Positions 8,477 through 17,122 of a DNA stretch of 46,146 nt are shown piece after piece. Numbering within the stretch: position 1 is the stretch's first letter; each line of letters starts with the position of its first letter. The DNA is taken from assembly GCA_002381565.1 (NCBI GenBank), contig DFWZ01000033.1:12704-58849 (forward strand). The letters are read 5' to 3'. The DNA comes from Gallionella sp. UBA4121. Lineage in GTDB: Bacteria; Pseudomonadota; Gammaproteobacteria; Burkholderiales; Gallionellaceae. The notes beneath the pieces were generated by a model. It had not been told where the DNA came from, made no database searches, and saw nothing but the letters and a program-made list of their open reading frames with translations. The position numbers and the translations under genes were made by a program.

Positions 8477-10369
8477 TCATGCCCAGGCTCGCTGCAGCAC
8501 CGCTGGAATGATACGTTCTTCCGGCGTGAGCAGCCAGAGACGACGGCGCAGGGACACCCCCCAACGGGACTCACTGGTCAACACCGTCAACGGGGCTGCC
8601 AGCAGCAGTGGCAGGCCCACGGGCAACAGCCACCACCCCGCATCCCGATGTGACTGAAAGATACCCAGCAGTGCCAGCGCAACAAAAACCATGACGGGCA
8701 TGAAGCGATGTAACGCATCGCGCCACAGAATGGATTGAGCCTCACGCGTGGGAGACTTCCACTCCAGATTCAGACCGGTCAGCGCCGTCACCACAAACAG
8801 GGTATGCGCCATCATGCGGATCGGCGCCTGCAAGGCGGACAATCCGGCTTCCAGCAATGCGCTTTTGATCAGTGCAGCAGTTCCGCCGTAGGCTCTTTGC
8901 TCGCCATGCTTCAAAATCGCGACCACCGCCAGCACGCGAGGCAGAAACAACAGGATCAGCGTGAATGCCCACAACATATCCAGCGTGGAAGACAGGCCGA
9001 GCCAAGGAAACAGGGTTGCTTCAGACGCCTGCGTCTCCAGCAATCGCAAACTTACGCTGACCAGCAGAAAACAAAGCCACAGAGGCGCGGAAACATATGC
9101 CATGACACCCGTGAACAGCATGGCGCGGTGAACCGCCTGAAAACCGGGTTCGGCGATGAGCCGGAAGTTAATCAAATTGCCCTGACACCACCTGCGGTCT
9201 CGCTGAAGCTCTTCCATCAGGTTGGAAGGTTGCTGCTCGTAACTGCCTTCCAGCTCAGTCGTAAGCCAGGTGTGATAGCCTGCACGACGCATCAGCGCAG
9301 CCTCCACGAAATCGTGCGACAGAATTTCTCCCGAGAGCCCGCCACGACCGGGTAACTTCGCCAATGCGCAATGCTTCATAAATGGTTCGACACGGATGAT
9401 GGCGTTATGACCCCAGTAATGCGACTCCCCCAGTTGCCAGTATTGCATGCCAGCGGTAAACAAACGTCCGGCTACTCGTCCGGCAAATTGCTGGACACGG
9501 GCATGCAGTGTTTGCACGCCGCAGGCACGGGGCGCAGTCTGGATGATGCCGGCTGTAGGGTGTGCTTCCATCAGGCGCACCAGCGTGGTGATGGTATCGC
9601 CGGTCATCACGCTGTCGGCATCGAGCACGACCATATATCGATAATTCTTTCCCCAGCGGCGGCAAAAATCAGCCACATTTCCTGCCTTGCGTTGGGTGCG
9701 ACGCTGGCGCAGACGGTAGTAAAGGCGAAAGTTATCCCCCAGCTGTTCCTGCAATGATGATAAAGCGGCCAGCTCCTGTTCGCGTAAAAGCGGGGCATAG
9801 GTGTCGGACAGCACATAAACATCAAACAGCTCGGCAGCCTCACTCCCGGCAAGCGATTCGCAGGTGGCGCGCAATCCTGCAAATACCGGTGCCGCCGGCT
9901 CATTACAGATCGGCATGATGATTGCGGTGCGCGCATCCATGCGCAAAAGCTGGCGGCGCGCCACCGCAATAGACAGCGCATGCGGGTCAGGGTGCCATTG
10001 CACCCAGAATCCCATCAACGCTGTCACAAAGCCGGCTGCCACCCAACCGAACAGCACCACAAACAACGCAAGTTGAATGAAATGCAGAACAGGGTGAGCA
10101 TTATTCGTCGACTGGGTGTAAGCAAGCAGCTCTGCTGCCACGAGCGTGCTGGCAATGACAAGCGTCATCAGCGTCTTCCTCCGTCGGGACGCAGCGCGTT
10201 CCCAGGGGAGGGAACTGCGCGCCTTCCGGTTCGATATAGCAGCGCCAAAAAGTGCTAACCGAAGACCACGCCAGAAACCAGTCCAGGGCTGCGGTGACAT
10301 GCTGCCGCGATGGATGGGCGGTACAGTCTTCGTGAGACGAGTGACGGTCAGGTTGTCGTGTAGGTTCAT
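8477..10369 (-). CDS. opgH: glucans biosynthesis glucosyltransferase H
   Basis: A 630-residue inner membrane processive glucosyltransferase (GT2) that polymerises the beta-glucan backbone from UDP-glucose and passes it to the periplasm. The GT domain shows PICNEP, the VVLDADS motif (Asp250, Asp252), SHDF and QRDRRWCQGN (residues 389-397). Membrane segments lie near 67-85 and 95-122 and in a cluster after about residue 410. E. coli OpgH has 847 residues with a cytoplasmic N-terminal domain of about 140 before its first membrane segment; this protein has only about 65, and a shorter C-terminus. AAGGA lies just 1-2 bases before the ATG, closer than usual. Confidence 0.93.
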   Translation of the reverse strand: MNLHDNLTVTRLTKTVPPIHRGSMSPQPWTGFWRGLRLALFGAAISNRKARSSLPWERAASRRRKTLMTLVIASTLVAAELLAYTQSTNNAHPVLHFIQLALFVVLFGWVAAGFVTALMGFWVQWHPDPHALSIAVARRQLLRMDARTAIIMPICNEPAAPVFAGLRATCESLAGSEAAELFDVYVLSDTYAPLLREQELAALSSLQEQLGDNFRLYYRLRQRRTQRKAGNVADFCRRWGKNYRYMVVLDADSVMTGDTITTLVRLMEAHPTAGIIQTAPRACGVQTLHARVQQFAGRVAGRLFTAGMQYWQLGESHYWGHNAIIRVEPFMKHCALAKLPGRGGLSGEILSHDFVEAALMRRAGYHTWLTTELEGSYEQQPSNLMEELQRDRRWCQGNLINFRLIAEPGFQAVHRAMLFTGVMAYVSAPLWLCFLLVSVSLRLLETQASEATLFPWLGLSSTLDMLWAFTLILLFLPRVLAVVAILKHGEQRAYGGTAALIKSALLEAGLSALQAPIRMMAHTLFVVTALTGLNLEWKSPTREAQSILWRDALHRFMPVMVFVALALLGIFQSHRDAGWWLLPVGLPLLLAAPLTVLTSESRWGVSLRRRLWLLTPEERIIPAVLQRAWA

Positions 10370-10630
10370 GTCCTTGGGATACAGTATTAGTCTTCCAGGA
10401 CTACAAGCAAGTATCAGGCCAGAACAGCATTATTTTATTTAACAAATTGATTACTTGTAATTTTTAATCATTTATCAATGAGCAAGTTCGCTTATAAGCG
10501 TTCACGTTTGCAACGAAGTGTTGCCTGATGACGACACCACGTCTCGAAAAACTTCGCAGCATGTCGGTAACAACATGAAAAACAAGGTAATTATGGCTGT
10601 CGCTTAAATGAGACAATTTGACGCGGGTCA

Positions 10631-10680
10631 CGCGAAATGCCGGATGGCTTCGCTTCTGGGATAGAATTGACGGCAGCGCA
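10631..10680. repeat. ~50-bp direct repeat, copy B
   Basis: Same orientation as 1950-1999, with 46 of 50 bases identical. In this copy the REP-like hairpin is better: outer arms GCGAA/TTCGC and inner arms GCC/GGC with a two-base bulge. It lies upstream of the parB-like gene. Together the copies flank the opgH-to-glrR block. Confidence 0.8.
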
Positions 10681-10687
10681 GGCCCGC

Positions 10688-10708
10688 AGGTGATTTTTCG
10701 AATCACCT
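10688..10708. promoter_or_regulatory. 8-bp inverted repeat upstream of the parB-like gene
   Basis: AGGTGATT and AATCACCT are perfect arms around a 5-base loop, directly after repeat copy B and about 100 bases before the parB-like start. There is no T-run after it. It could be an operator or a ParB-like binding site, but nothing else supports a role. Confidence 0.35.
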
Positions 10709-10804
10709 TGAGTTAATGCAAAGTTCAACGGACAGTCACTGCTTTGAGCAAAGGCATAAGCCATGCACCTGACGCGCCACCCTACCTTATTAGCCGGAGT
10801 CTTC

Positions 10805-11683
10805 ATGGCCTTCAAAGAAGCACACACTCAATTCCAGATGATAGCCGTGACGTTGATTGAACCTGACAGTGCAAGCCCGCGTCACAGCATCGATGAAGCA
10901 GCCCTCAAGAGCCTGGCCAACTCCATTCTCAGAACGGGTGTCATTCACCCGCTGGTGCTGCAACCGGCTAACTCAGTGGGGATGCACACACTCATTGTAG
11001 GCGAGCGTCGCTGGCGCGCTGCCGTCATGGCCGGCGAAAAATCAGTACCCGCCCTGATCCGCCGTTGTGATGCCGCCGAAGTATTGGATGTTCAGGTTTC
11101 TGAAAATATGGGTTTGGGTGTGCGTTCAGCTCTGGAACCGCGAGACATGGCCAACGCCCTCCAAACCATTGCCGAACGCTTTGACAACAGGGAAGCCGCA
11201 GCTGAACACTTTGGCGGAACAAGAGCCTGGCTCAACCAGGCCACTGCGGCGGCCGCAACCAATTTGTCCCCCGGAATTACCGCACTGCTGGATTCAGGCA
11301 AAATTACCAGCGCCGGCACCGCCATTCAGCTGAAAAAACTGTCCCGGAAAAACGAAGCCAGGGCCGAATCCCTGATAGACCATGTGGCGCAACTGCCTGA
11401 AGGCGAGAAGCTGACCAGGAAAAATGTGGACAGAGCACTCTTTGAGGAAGGCGGCAGGCGCAAAAAGCAGGTTGTCATTGCACCTGTGGCAGCGAGCCTG
11501 GATAACGCAGCCGCCACTCCGTTTAGCGCTGAAATCCCAGCCGATTTATCCATCAATCGCAATTGGATCAATCCCGGCAAGGTCGCGAGGGTGGCCAAAA
11601 TTCTCGGCCTGCCCGAGGGTGATGAGGCAGAAGTATTGGTTCGGCTGATCGACGAATTTTTAGCCTTGAAGGAAGAAGTTTAA
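10805..11683 (+). CDS. orphan ParB/Spo0J-domain protein
   Basis: A 292-residue protein with a ParB N-terminal domain. The ATG at 10805 has GGAG at good spacing; an upstream in-frame ATG at 10763 has a weaker site. Residues about 10-100 show the ParB fold and the nucleotide motif GERRWRAAVMAG. The second CTP-binding motif, usually ENxxR, is altered to ENMGLGVR. A helix-turn-helix-like part follows (NREAAAEHFGGTRAWL). There is no parA next to it and no replication gene, so it is unlikely to be the chromosomal partition protein. Its stop overlaps the next start (TAATG), which couples it to a diguanylate cyclase. Function unknown; a regulator that loads onto DNA is one possibility. Confidence 0.8.
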   Translation: MAFKEAHTQFQMIAVTLIEPDSASPRHSIDEAALKSLANSILRTGVIHPLVLQPANSVGMHTLIVGERRWRAAVMAGEKSVPALIRRCDAAEVLDVQVSENMGLGVRSALEPRDMANALQTIAERFDNREAAAEHFGGTRAWLNQATAAAATNLSPGITALLDSGKITSAGTAIQLKKLSRKNEARAESLIDHVAQLPEGEKLTRKNVDRALFEEGGRRKKQVVIAPVAASLDNAAATPFSAEIPADLSINRNWINPGKVARVAKILGLPEGDEAEVLVRLIDEFLALKEEV

Positions 11684-12732
11684 TGGGAAAAGTTATCAAT
11701 TCAGCGGAATACCTTTTGAATCAATTGGGCGAATTGAGTTATCACTTAACCAACGTTCCTCATCAGGATCAAAGCTATTTTGAGAAACCGCTGCAAATAA
11801 TCAACAAGGCCCTGGGCTTTCACATCGGCGTCTTATATAAAATTACCAACGTGATTGAAAACGATTTGATTCTGGAAGTCATGTCAGTTTGCAATCCCGA
11901 CCACATCAGACCGGATTTGCTGGAGGGCGCCAAAATATGCCTTGATATCGATAATCCTCCTCTGGAATTTACCAACGAAGTCATGGCCTTCAGGAATCGC
12001 AATGTCTCATTCATCAACATCCCGGGATGGGGCTGCGATATTGTCGGGTCGATCTATTTACCCGAGAACTTAGGTCACGGTTACCTGTTGGCAGGTGATT
12101 TTTTCGGGGATGAATCAGACATCCAGGAGCATGAAGTGCGGGTTTGCGAAATCATGTGCAATATGCTGAGTTCCATTTTAATGAAAACGCAATTTGAAAA
12201 ACTTGCGAGTTACGATGGATTAACCGGTCTGCTGAACAGCCGCGCAATTCGGGAGGAACTGGAAAAAACCTTCCAGCGCCAAAAACGCAAAAAAATAGCT
12301 TCAGGTGCGTTTGTCCTGGCCGACATCGATTTTTTCAAGAAAATCAATGACCAGTATGGCCATATTCAGGGCGATTCAGTATTGCAGGAAGTCGGGTGCA
12401 TCTTCGAATCCGTGATTCGAAAGCATCTCGATGTCGCCGGCCGATATGGCGGTGAGGAATTTTTGCTGATTTATGAAGACACTGAAACAGATCAGGTCTT
12501 AAACACCGTAGAACGTCTTCGGCTAACCATTGAAAATCATCAATTTATAAAGATCGGGCCTGCCGGCAGTCCGCTGATGGGTGAATTTTTGCATGTGACC
12601 ATGTCGTTCGGCGTTGCACTGCTTAATGATCAATCCATAGAAAACAGCAAGGAAATCTTATCGGTCGCCGATGCAGCCTTATATAGATCAAAGGCAAGCG
12701 GCCGCAATAAGGTGACGTTAAGCTCACGCTGA
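11683..12732 (+). CDS. GAF-like / GGDEF diguanylate cyclase
   Basis: A 349-residue soluble protein. Residues about 20-165 look like a GAF-type sensor domain. The GGDEF domain begins at YDGLTGLLNSRAI, has the metal and substrate region DIDFFKKINDQYGH, and the active site GGEEF at 256-260, so c-di-GMP synthesis is expected. The product-inhibition site (RxxD, five residues before GGEEF) reads KHLD, so Arg is replaced by Lys and feedback may be weak. The ATG shares its A with the stop of the parB-like gene. It converges with the exchanger gene, the two stops being 11 bases apart. Confidence 0.92.
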   Translation: MGKVINSAEYLLNQLGELSYHLTNVPHQDQSYFEKPLQIINKALGFHIGVLYKITNVIENDLILEVMSVCNPDHIRPDLLEGAKICLDIDNPPLEFTNEVMAFRNRNVSFINIPGWGCDIVGSIYLPENLGHGYLLAGDFFGDESDIQEHEVRVCEIMCNMLSSILMKTQFEKLASYDGLTGLLNSRAIREELEKTFQRQKRKKIASGAFVLADIDFFKKINDQYGHIQGDSVLQEVGCIFESVIRKHLDVAGRYGGEEFLLIYEDTETDQVLNTVERLRLTIENHQFIKIGPAGSPLMGEFLHVTMSFGVALLNDQSIENSKEILSVADAALYRSKASGRNKVTLSSR

Positions 12733-12743
12733 GTAAGCGTCGC

Positions 12744-13760
12744 CTACTGAATGAGTCCTTTGTACAGGAAAAATGCATATCCGCCGATAAGGCCCGCGCC
12801 GATGAAACGGGGGACTCGTCCAAGCAACGCAATAGACAGAAAAAGAACAGCGCCGGCGCCCAGAATGATGTACGTGCCAGTCTGAAAAAAGTCGGGGACC
12901 CGGATCGGATTAAACAGCGAAAACAGACCAATACACATTGGAATGCAGATGTGACCATCGCCGATTTGCGAGCTCAGGACAATATCCTGACGGCCTATAT
13001 AAGCGTAATACATGGCGATGAATGCATTAGGCAAAACCATCAGCACGCCGCTCAGCCAGCCTAATTTTGCAAAACTGAAAAACTGGTTTTCCGTTTTCGA
13101 CACCCACCCCACGAGATGATCTACGGCGAAATAAATACAATAGGCGCTTGCAGCGATAATCACTATGTCGATCACTATCGTCCAGTGAAATGCTTTATTT
13201 TTTCTGATATTGTCTTTTAACACTTCAAACACGTGCAATATCTGCCAGAACAGGAACAAACCAACTAAAACCAGTCCATCATAAAAATCGAGCACCCCAT
13301 CCTTTGCCAGAGCCCAGAGCGTTCCGGTAAACAGGAACAATGCGATCAACGTAAACAGCAAATTAAGCCGGTTGATCCGGTGAAAATCGGCGGGGGTTTT
13401 TACCTTTTTCCTGGGATTTCCTTTTTGAATGATCGCTGCCGAGCCAAACACAGCAGAAAGCCCGAGGATCAACGTCAGGTTGGTGGCATTGTTTACGATA
13501 CTGTTCTCGATCACCAATCCGCCATTGCCCGCCGAACTGCTCATCACATAGGCAAAAACAAGATTTGCGAATCCCGAGCAGTAAGGCATGATCAGCGTGC
13601 CGAGAACTGTTCCTTCAAAGCCCTTGCTCTCCATTGCGTGCAGACGCCAGATCATGGCAAACGAAGCCGCTGCAAATATGGCAAGCAGCATCAACGGATG
13701 GTCAAGATAGGTTTGAATATTATCGATTATGCTTTCCACTCTGGACAAATAAAAGGACAT
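12744..13760 (-). CDS. CaCA-type sodium/calcium exchanger family membrane protein
   Basis: A 338-residue protein with about ten membrane segments. Two related alpha-repeat-like parts are seen: GFANLVFAYVMS followed by IENSIVNNATNLTLILGLS in the first half, and LPNAFIAMYYAYIGRQDIV followed by SSQIGDGHICIPMCIGLFS in the second. This layout matches cation/Ca2+ exchangers that move Ca2+ or another cation against Na+ or H+. The exact ion cannot be read from sequence. The ATG at 13760 is preceded by AGAGG. It lies on the minus strand just beyond the end of ftsZ, in the position where lpxC is usual. Confidence 0.8.
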   Translation of the reverse strand: MSFYLSRVESIIDNIQTYLDHPLMLLAIFAAASFAMIWRLHAMESKGFEGTVLGTLIMPYCSGFANLVFAYVMSSSAGNGGLVIENSIVNNATNLTLILGLSAVFGSAAIIQKGNPRKKVKTPADFHRINRLNLLFTLIALFLFTGTLWALAKDGVLDFYDGLVLVGLFLFWQILHVFEVLKDNIRKNKAFHWTIVIDIVIIAASAYCIYFAVDHLVGWVSKTENQFFSFAKLGWLSGVLMVLPNAFIAMYYAYIGRQDIVLSSQIGDGHICIPMCIGLFSLFNPIRVPDFFQTGTYIILGAGAVLFLSIALLGRVPRFIGAGLIGGYAFFLYKGLIQ

Positions 13761-13803
13761 TTACCTCTGCTGCGATCACATCATTTTTGCCGGCGACGGT
13801 CAG

Positions 13804-13827
13804 CCAGAGTGCGATTACACACTCTGG
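13804..13827. terminator. hairpin downstream of ftsZ, possible end of dcw transcripts
   Basis: CCAGAGTG and CACTCTGG are perfect 8-base arms with an 8-base loop, 69 bases past the ftsZ stop on the minus strand. No T-run follows in either direction, so an intrinsic terminator is uncertain; it may be a factor-dependent end or an RNA-stabilising stem. Confidence 0.4.
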
Positions 13828-13895
13828 AAACCCCGGGAATACTGAGCATCGGCGGGTGAATCTGATTCAGGGGTGCGCTATCCTCATTCCTGTCC

Positions 13896-15062
13896 TTAGT
13901 CAGCCTGCTTGCGCAGGAAGGAAGGGATATCATAAGTATCCACACCCGATTTTTCCATCGCGTCCACTGCGGCGCGGCGCCCACTGCGCATGATGGTTGG
14001 CGTCTCCAGCTCCATGTAGTTGACATTGGCCATAGGCTGATCGTGCGTGCCGGTTCTCTTGTAGTCCTGATCTACGTAGACGATTTCCGGCTTTTGCATC
14101 TTGCGCTCCAGCGGGCCGCCCAAGCCTGTTGCCACTACCGTCACACGCAAATCATCGCCCATGGACTCGTCAAACACTGAACCCAGGATGACCGTCGCTT
14201 CCTCGGCTGCAAACTGCACGCACGCCATGACCTCTTCCATCTCCCTGACCTTCAACGAGCTGGTGGACGTGATATTGACCAGCACGCCACGCGCACCGGT
14301 CATATCCACATCTTCCAGCAAGGGGCTTGCGATGGCGCGTTCTGCCGCAATTCTTGCACGATCCGGCCCTGAGGCGACCGCAGAACCCATCATCGCCATG
14401 CCGTTTTCCGACATCACCGTGCGCACGTCAGCGAAGTCGACGTTGATCAGGCCAGGCACATTGATGACTTCGGCGATCCCCGCCACAGCGCCTTGCAACA
14501 CGCCGTTAGCAGCCTTGAAGGCTTCCGGTACGGTGACATCATTACCCAGCACTTCCATCAACTTGGCATTAGGCACGATAATCAGCGAGTCCACATGTTC
14601 ATGCAGCGCCTTGATGCCTTCGGCGGCGAAGCGCATACGGTTGCCTTCATAAATAAACGGCTTGGTCACCACCGCTACGGTCAGGATATTCATCTCACGT
14701 GCGATTTGCGCGACGATCGGTGCGGCACCGGTGCCTGTACCGCCGCCCATCCCGGCTGTGATAAACACCATGTTCGCGCCGCTGATCAACTCTTTGATGC
14801 GTTCGCGATCTTCCTCTGCGGCCGCCTGACCCACCGACGGTTTGGCACCTGCACCCAGACCCTTGGTGATCGTGGAGCCTATTTGCAGTTGCGTGCGGGC
14901 TTTACTGCGATTCAACGCCTGTGCATCGGTGTTGATGACAATAAACTCCACACCCTGTACGCCTTGTTCGATCATATGATCAACCGCATTACCACCGCAA
15001 CCGCCAACGCCGATCACCTTGATTACTGCATCCTGAGATTCTGCTTCCATAATTTCAAACAT
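13896..15062 (-). CDS. ftsZ: cell division protein FtsZ
   Basis: A 388-residue tubulin-like GTPase that forms the division ring. The nucleotide site includes VGGCGGNAV at the start and the tubulin signature GGGTGTG at 106-112. The T7 loop is NVDFADVRTVM. A short linker leads to the conserved C-terminal peptide DIPSFLRKQAD, which binds FtsA and ZipA. An AGGGGG ribosome site precedes the ATG. It is the last gene of the dcw cluster, 62 bases after ftsA. lpxC, a common next gene, is displaced to the other side of a 13-kb accessory stretch. Confidence 0.99.
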   Translation of the reverse strand: MFEIMEAESQDAVIKVIGVGGCGGNAVDHMIEQGVQGVEFIVINTDAQALNRSKARTQLQIGSTITKGLGAGAKPSVGQAAAEEDRERIKELISGANMVFITAGMGGGTGTGAAPIVAQIAREMNILTVAVVTKPFIYEGNRMRFAAEGIKALHEHVDSLIIVPNAKLMEVLGNDVTVPEAFKAANGVLQGAVAGIAEVINVPGLINVDFADVRTVMSENGMAMMGSAVASGPDRARIAAERAIASPLLEDVDMTGARGVLVNITSTSSLKVREMEEVMACVQFAAEEATVILGSVFDESMGDDLRVTVVATGLGGPLERKMQKPEIVYVDQDYKRTGTHDQPMANVNYMELETPTIMRSGRRAAVDAMEKSGVDTYDIPSFLRKQAD

Positions 15063-15124
15063 CGCTGCCCCCTATAATGACAAAATTTAAACCGATCAGA
15101 ACCTGACCGCCAGTAAAGCAAAAC

Positions 15125-16348
15125 TTAAAACCACGACTTCATCCTTGCCAAAACATCAGCAAACGAGTTCGACTGCTTGCGTGTTTCTTCATTGTTCTTG
15201 TGATACTCCAGCCCATATAACAACAGCCCTACCCCCGTCGCCATGCGTGGCGTTTTCACCACATCCGACAAGCCGCCAACATACTTGGGGATACCCAGCC
15301 TGACCGGCAGATGGAATATTTCCTCGCCCAGCTCAACCATGCCCTGCATCGCGCTGCTGCCGCCAGTGATCACGATGCCCGAAGACAACAGGTCATCGAA
15401 ACCACTGCGGCGCAACTCCGCCTGCACCAGGGAATACAGCTCCTCTACACGCGGCTCGATCACTTCAGAGAGGGTTTGTCGTGACAGCATGCGTGGCCCG
15501 CGTTCACCCACGCCCGGCACTTCAATCACGCCGTCATCCGCCAGCTGGCGCAATGCGCAGCCGTGTCGGATCTTGATATCTTCAGCATCCTGCGTCGGGG
15601 TACGCAACGCCATGGCGATGTCGTTGGTGATCTGGTCTCCCGCAATCGGAATCACGGCGGTGTGGCGTATCGAACCGCCGGTAAACACCGCGATGTCTGT
15701 CGTGCCGCCACCTATATCCACCAGACACACACCCAGATCCATCTCATCGTCGGCCAGCACAGCGCGGCTGGATGCCAGGGGTTGCAGAATCAGCTCATTG
15801 ACCTCCAGACCACAGCGGTGTATGCACTTCATGATGTTCTGCACGGCCGCCACTGCGCCCGTTACGATATGCACTTCGACATCCAGCCGCATCCCGCTCA
15901 TGCCCAGCGGCTTCTTGATGCCGTCCTGTCCGTCTATGCTGAATGCCTGTTCAAGGACATGCAGAATCTGCTGATCGCCCGCCAGACTGATGGAACTGGC
16001 CGTTTCAAGCACCCGGTCTATGTCAGCCTGCGTGACTTCTTTTTCCTTTATTTTTACCATGCCGCGCGAATTCGTACTGCGGATATGGCTGCCCGCAATA
16101 CCGGTATGCACCGCGCTGATTTTGCAATCGGCCATCAATTCAGCTTCTTCAAGCGCACGCTGGATCGCAGCCACCGTCGCCTCGATATTGACTACCATGC
16201 CTTTCTTCAAACCCGAAGATTCATGCATGCCCATGCCGATTACCTCCAGCATGCCGTCAGGCTTGACTTCCCCGACGATGGCCACAATCTTGGATGTACC
16301 GATATCGAGGCCGACCACCAGACTCTTCGTTTCCTTATTTCTGCTCAT
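15125..16348 (-). CDS. ftsA: cell division protein FtsA
   Basis: A 407-residue actin-family protein that tethers FtsZ to the membrane. The N-terminal phosphate-binding motif is GLDIGTSKIVAIVGE; the second is LVDIGGGTTDIAVF; an adenosine motif is GIVITGGSSAMQG. The C-terminal end, SFADVLARMKSWF, is the amphipathic membrane-targeting helix. GGAGATC lies before the ATG. It follows ftsQ after 45 bases and precedes ftsZ in the usual ftsQAZ order. Confidence 0.99.
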   Translation of the reverse strand: MSRNKETKSLVVGLDIGTSKIVAIVGEVKPDGMLEVIGMGMHESSGLKKGMVVNIEATVAAIQRALEEAELMADCKISAVHTGIAGSHIRSTNSRGMVKIKEKEVTQADIDRVLETASSISLAGDQQILHVLEQAFSIDGQDGIKKPLGMSGMRLDVEVHIVTGAVAAVQNIMKCIHRCGLEVNELILQPLASSRAVLADDEMDLGVCLVDIGGGTTDIAVFTGGSIRHTAVIPIAGDQITNDIAMALRTPTQDAEDIKIRHGCALRQLADDGVIEVPGVGERGPRMLSRQTLSEVIEPRVEELYSLVQAELRRSGFDDLLSSGIVITGGSSAMQGMVELGEEIFHLPVRLGIPKYVGGLSDVVKTPRMATGVGLLLYGLEYHKNNEETRKQSNSFADVLARMKSWF

Positions 16349-16393
16349 CGCTTGATCTCCACTGCCAGTCTTTGTTTTTTCATTTGCACCCGC

Positions 16394-17122
16394 CTATGCA
16401 TGTCGCTTGCGCACTGCGAATCCATGGCGATAACGCATATCTACCACTTGCAGACCTGACGCTTGCACCCCGGTCTGCCCTGCCAAAGGCACCTCCCCTA
16501 AACCTGCGTGATAAACCGCTACAAATCTGGCCAGGCGTTGTTGCATTGCGTCCCGCCCCAGTTCCACCACCATATCGTTGCTCAAATGCAACTGCCAGGC
16601 ATGGCGCGGTGACAATGCCAGCTGTGTCACCTGCAAATTCAGCGCTGCCAGTTGCCTGTTGAACTGTGCATATTGTTGTGCCACTTCCGCCGAGCTGCCT
16701 TCAACCCCCATGAATCTCGGCAATTTCTGCATCGTTTCGGCTGCAAAAACCTCGCCTTGCTGATTCACCAGTGACTCGTCATTCCAATGTGCCAATGCCC
16801 TATGCTCTTCGATCTGCACCGCCAGACGATCGGGAAATTCACGCCGTATGCTGACATTGCGTACCCAGGGTAATTTCTCCAGCGACTGCCTGAGCCTGTC
16901 AATATCCACTGTCAAAAAATTACCCTGCACTTCCCGTCGCACCATCGCCAGCACCTCATCGGGCACCACGCGTTCAGGCGCTGCGCTCAGACGCACACTC
17001 CGGATGGGCAGCACTTGTTGCATATGAACTGCGTAATGCACGGCGCCATACACGATTGCTGCGACACTGCAAAAAAACAGTGCGCTTGCGATACTGCGCA
17101 ACAATGGCGGGTTATCCCACAT
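16394..17122 (-). CDS. ftsQ: cell division protein FtsQ
   Basis: A 242-residue bitopic inner membrane protein of the FtsQBL subcomplex. The chosen ATG at 17122 gives MWDNPPLLRS, a common betaproteobacterial FtsQ beginning, and overlaps the ddl end by 11 bases; an upstream ATG at 17140 would add six residues. A membrane segment (about 14-35) is followed by the POTRA domain, with VDIDRLRQSLEKLPWVRNVS and RREFPDRLAVQIEEH. The distal beta domain ends with a basic tail. Order and strand fit the ddl-ftsQ-ftsA-ftsZ run. Confidence 0.96.
   Translation of the reverse strand: MWDNPPLLRSIASALFFCSVAAIVYGAVHYAVHMQQVLPIRSVRLSAAPERVVPDEVLAMVRREVQGNFLTVDIDRLRQSLEKLPWVRNVSIRREFPDRLAVQIEEHRALAHWNDESLVNQQGEVFAAETMQKLPRFMGVEGSSAEVAQQYAQFNRQLAALNLQVTQLALSPRHAWQLHLSNDMVVELGRDAMQQRLARFVAVYHAGLGEVPLAGQTGVQASGLQVVDMRYRHGFAVRKRHA

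Larger units (their letters stand above)
10370..10804. other. divergent intergenic region, opgH / parB-like
   Basis: About 435 bases between two divergently transcribed genes. The first 130 bases on the opgH side are AT-rich (10430-10490) and probably hold its promoter, though no hexamer pair is good enough to call. The other half holds direct repeat copy B (10631-10680) and a perfect hairpin (10688-10708). Confidence 0.5.

Noticed and set aside
1950..10680. Integrative element with att sites
   Set aside because: The flanking repeats are suggestive, but there is no integrase, tRNA target or transfer gene, so I report only repeats.
10805..11683. Chromosomal partition protein ParB and a nearby replication origin
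   Set aside because: No parA, no parS-like site recognised and no dnaA or replication genes nearby.
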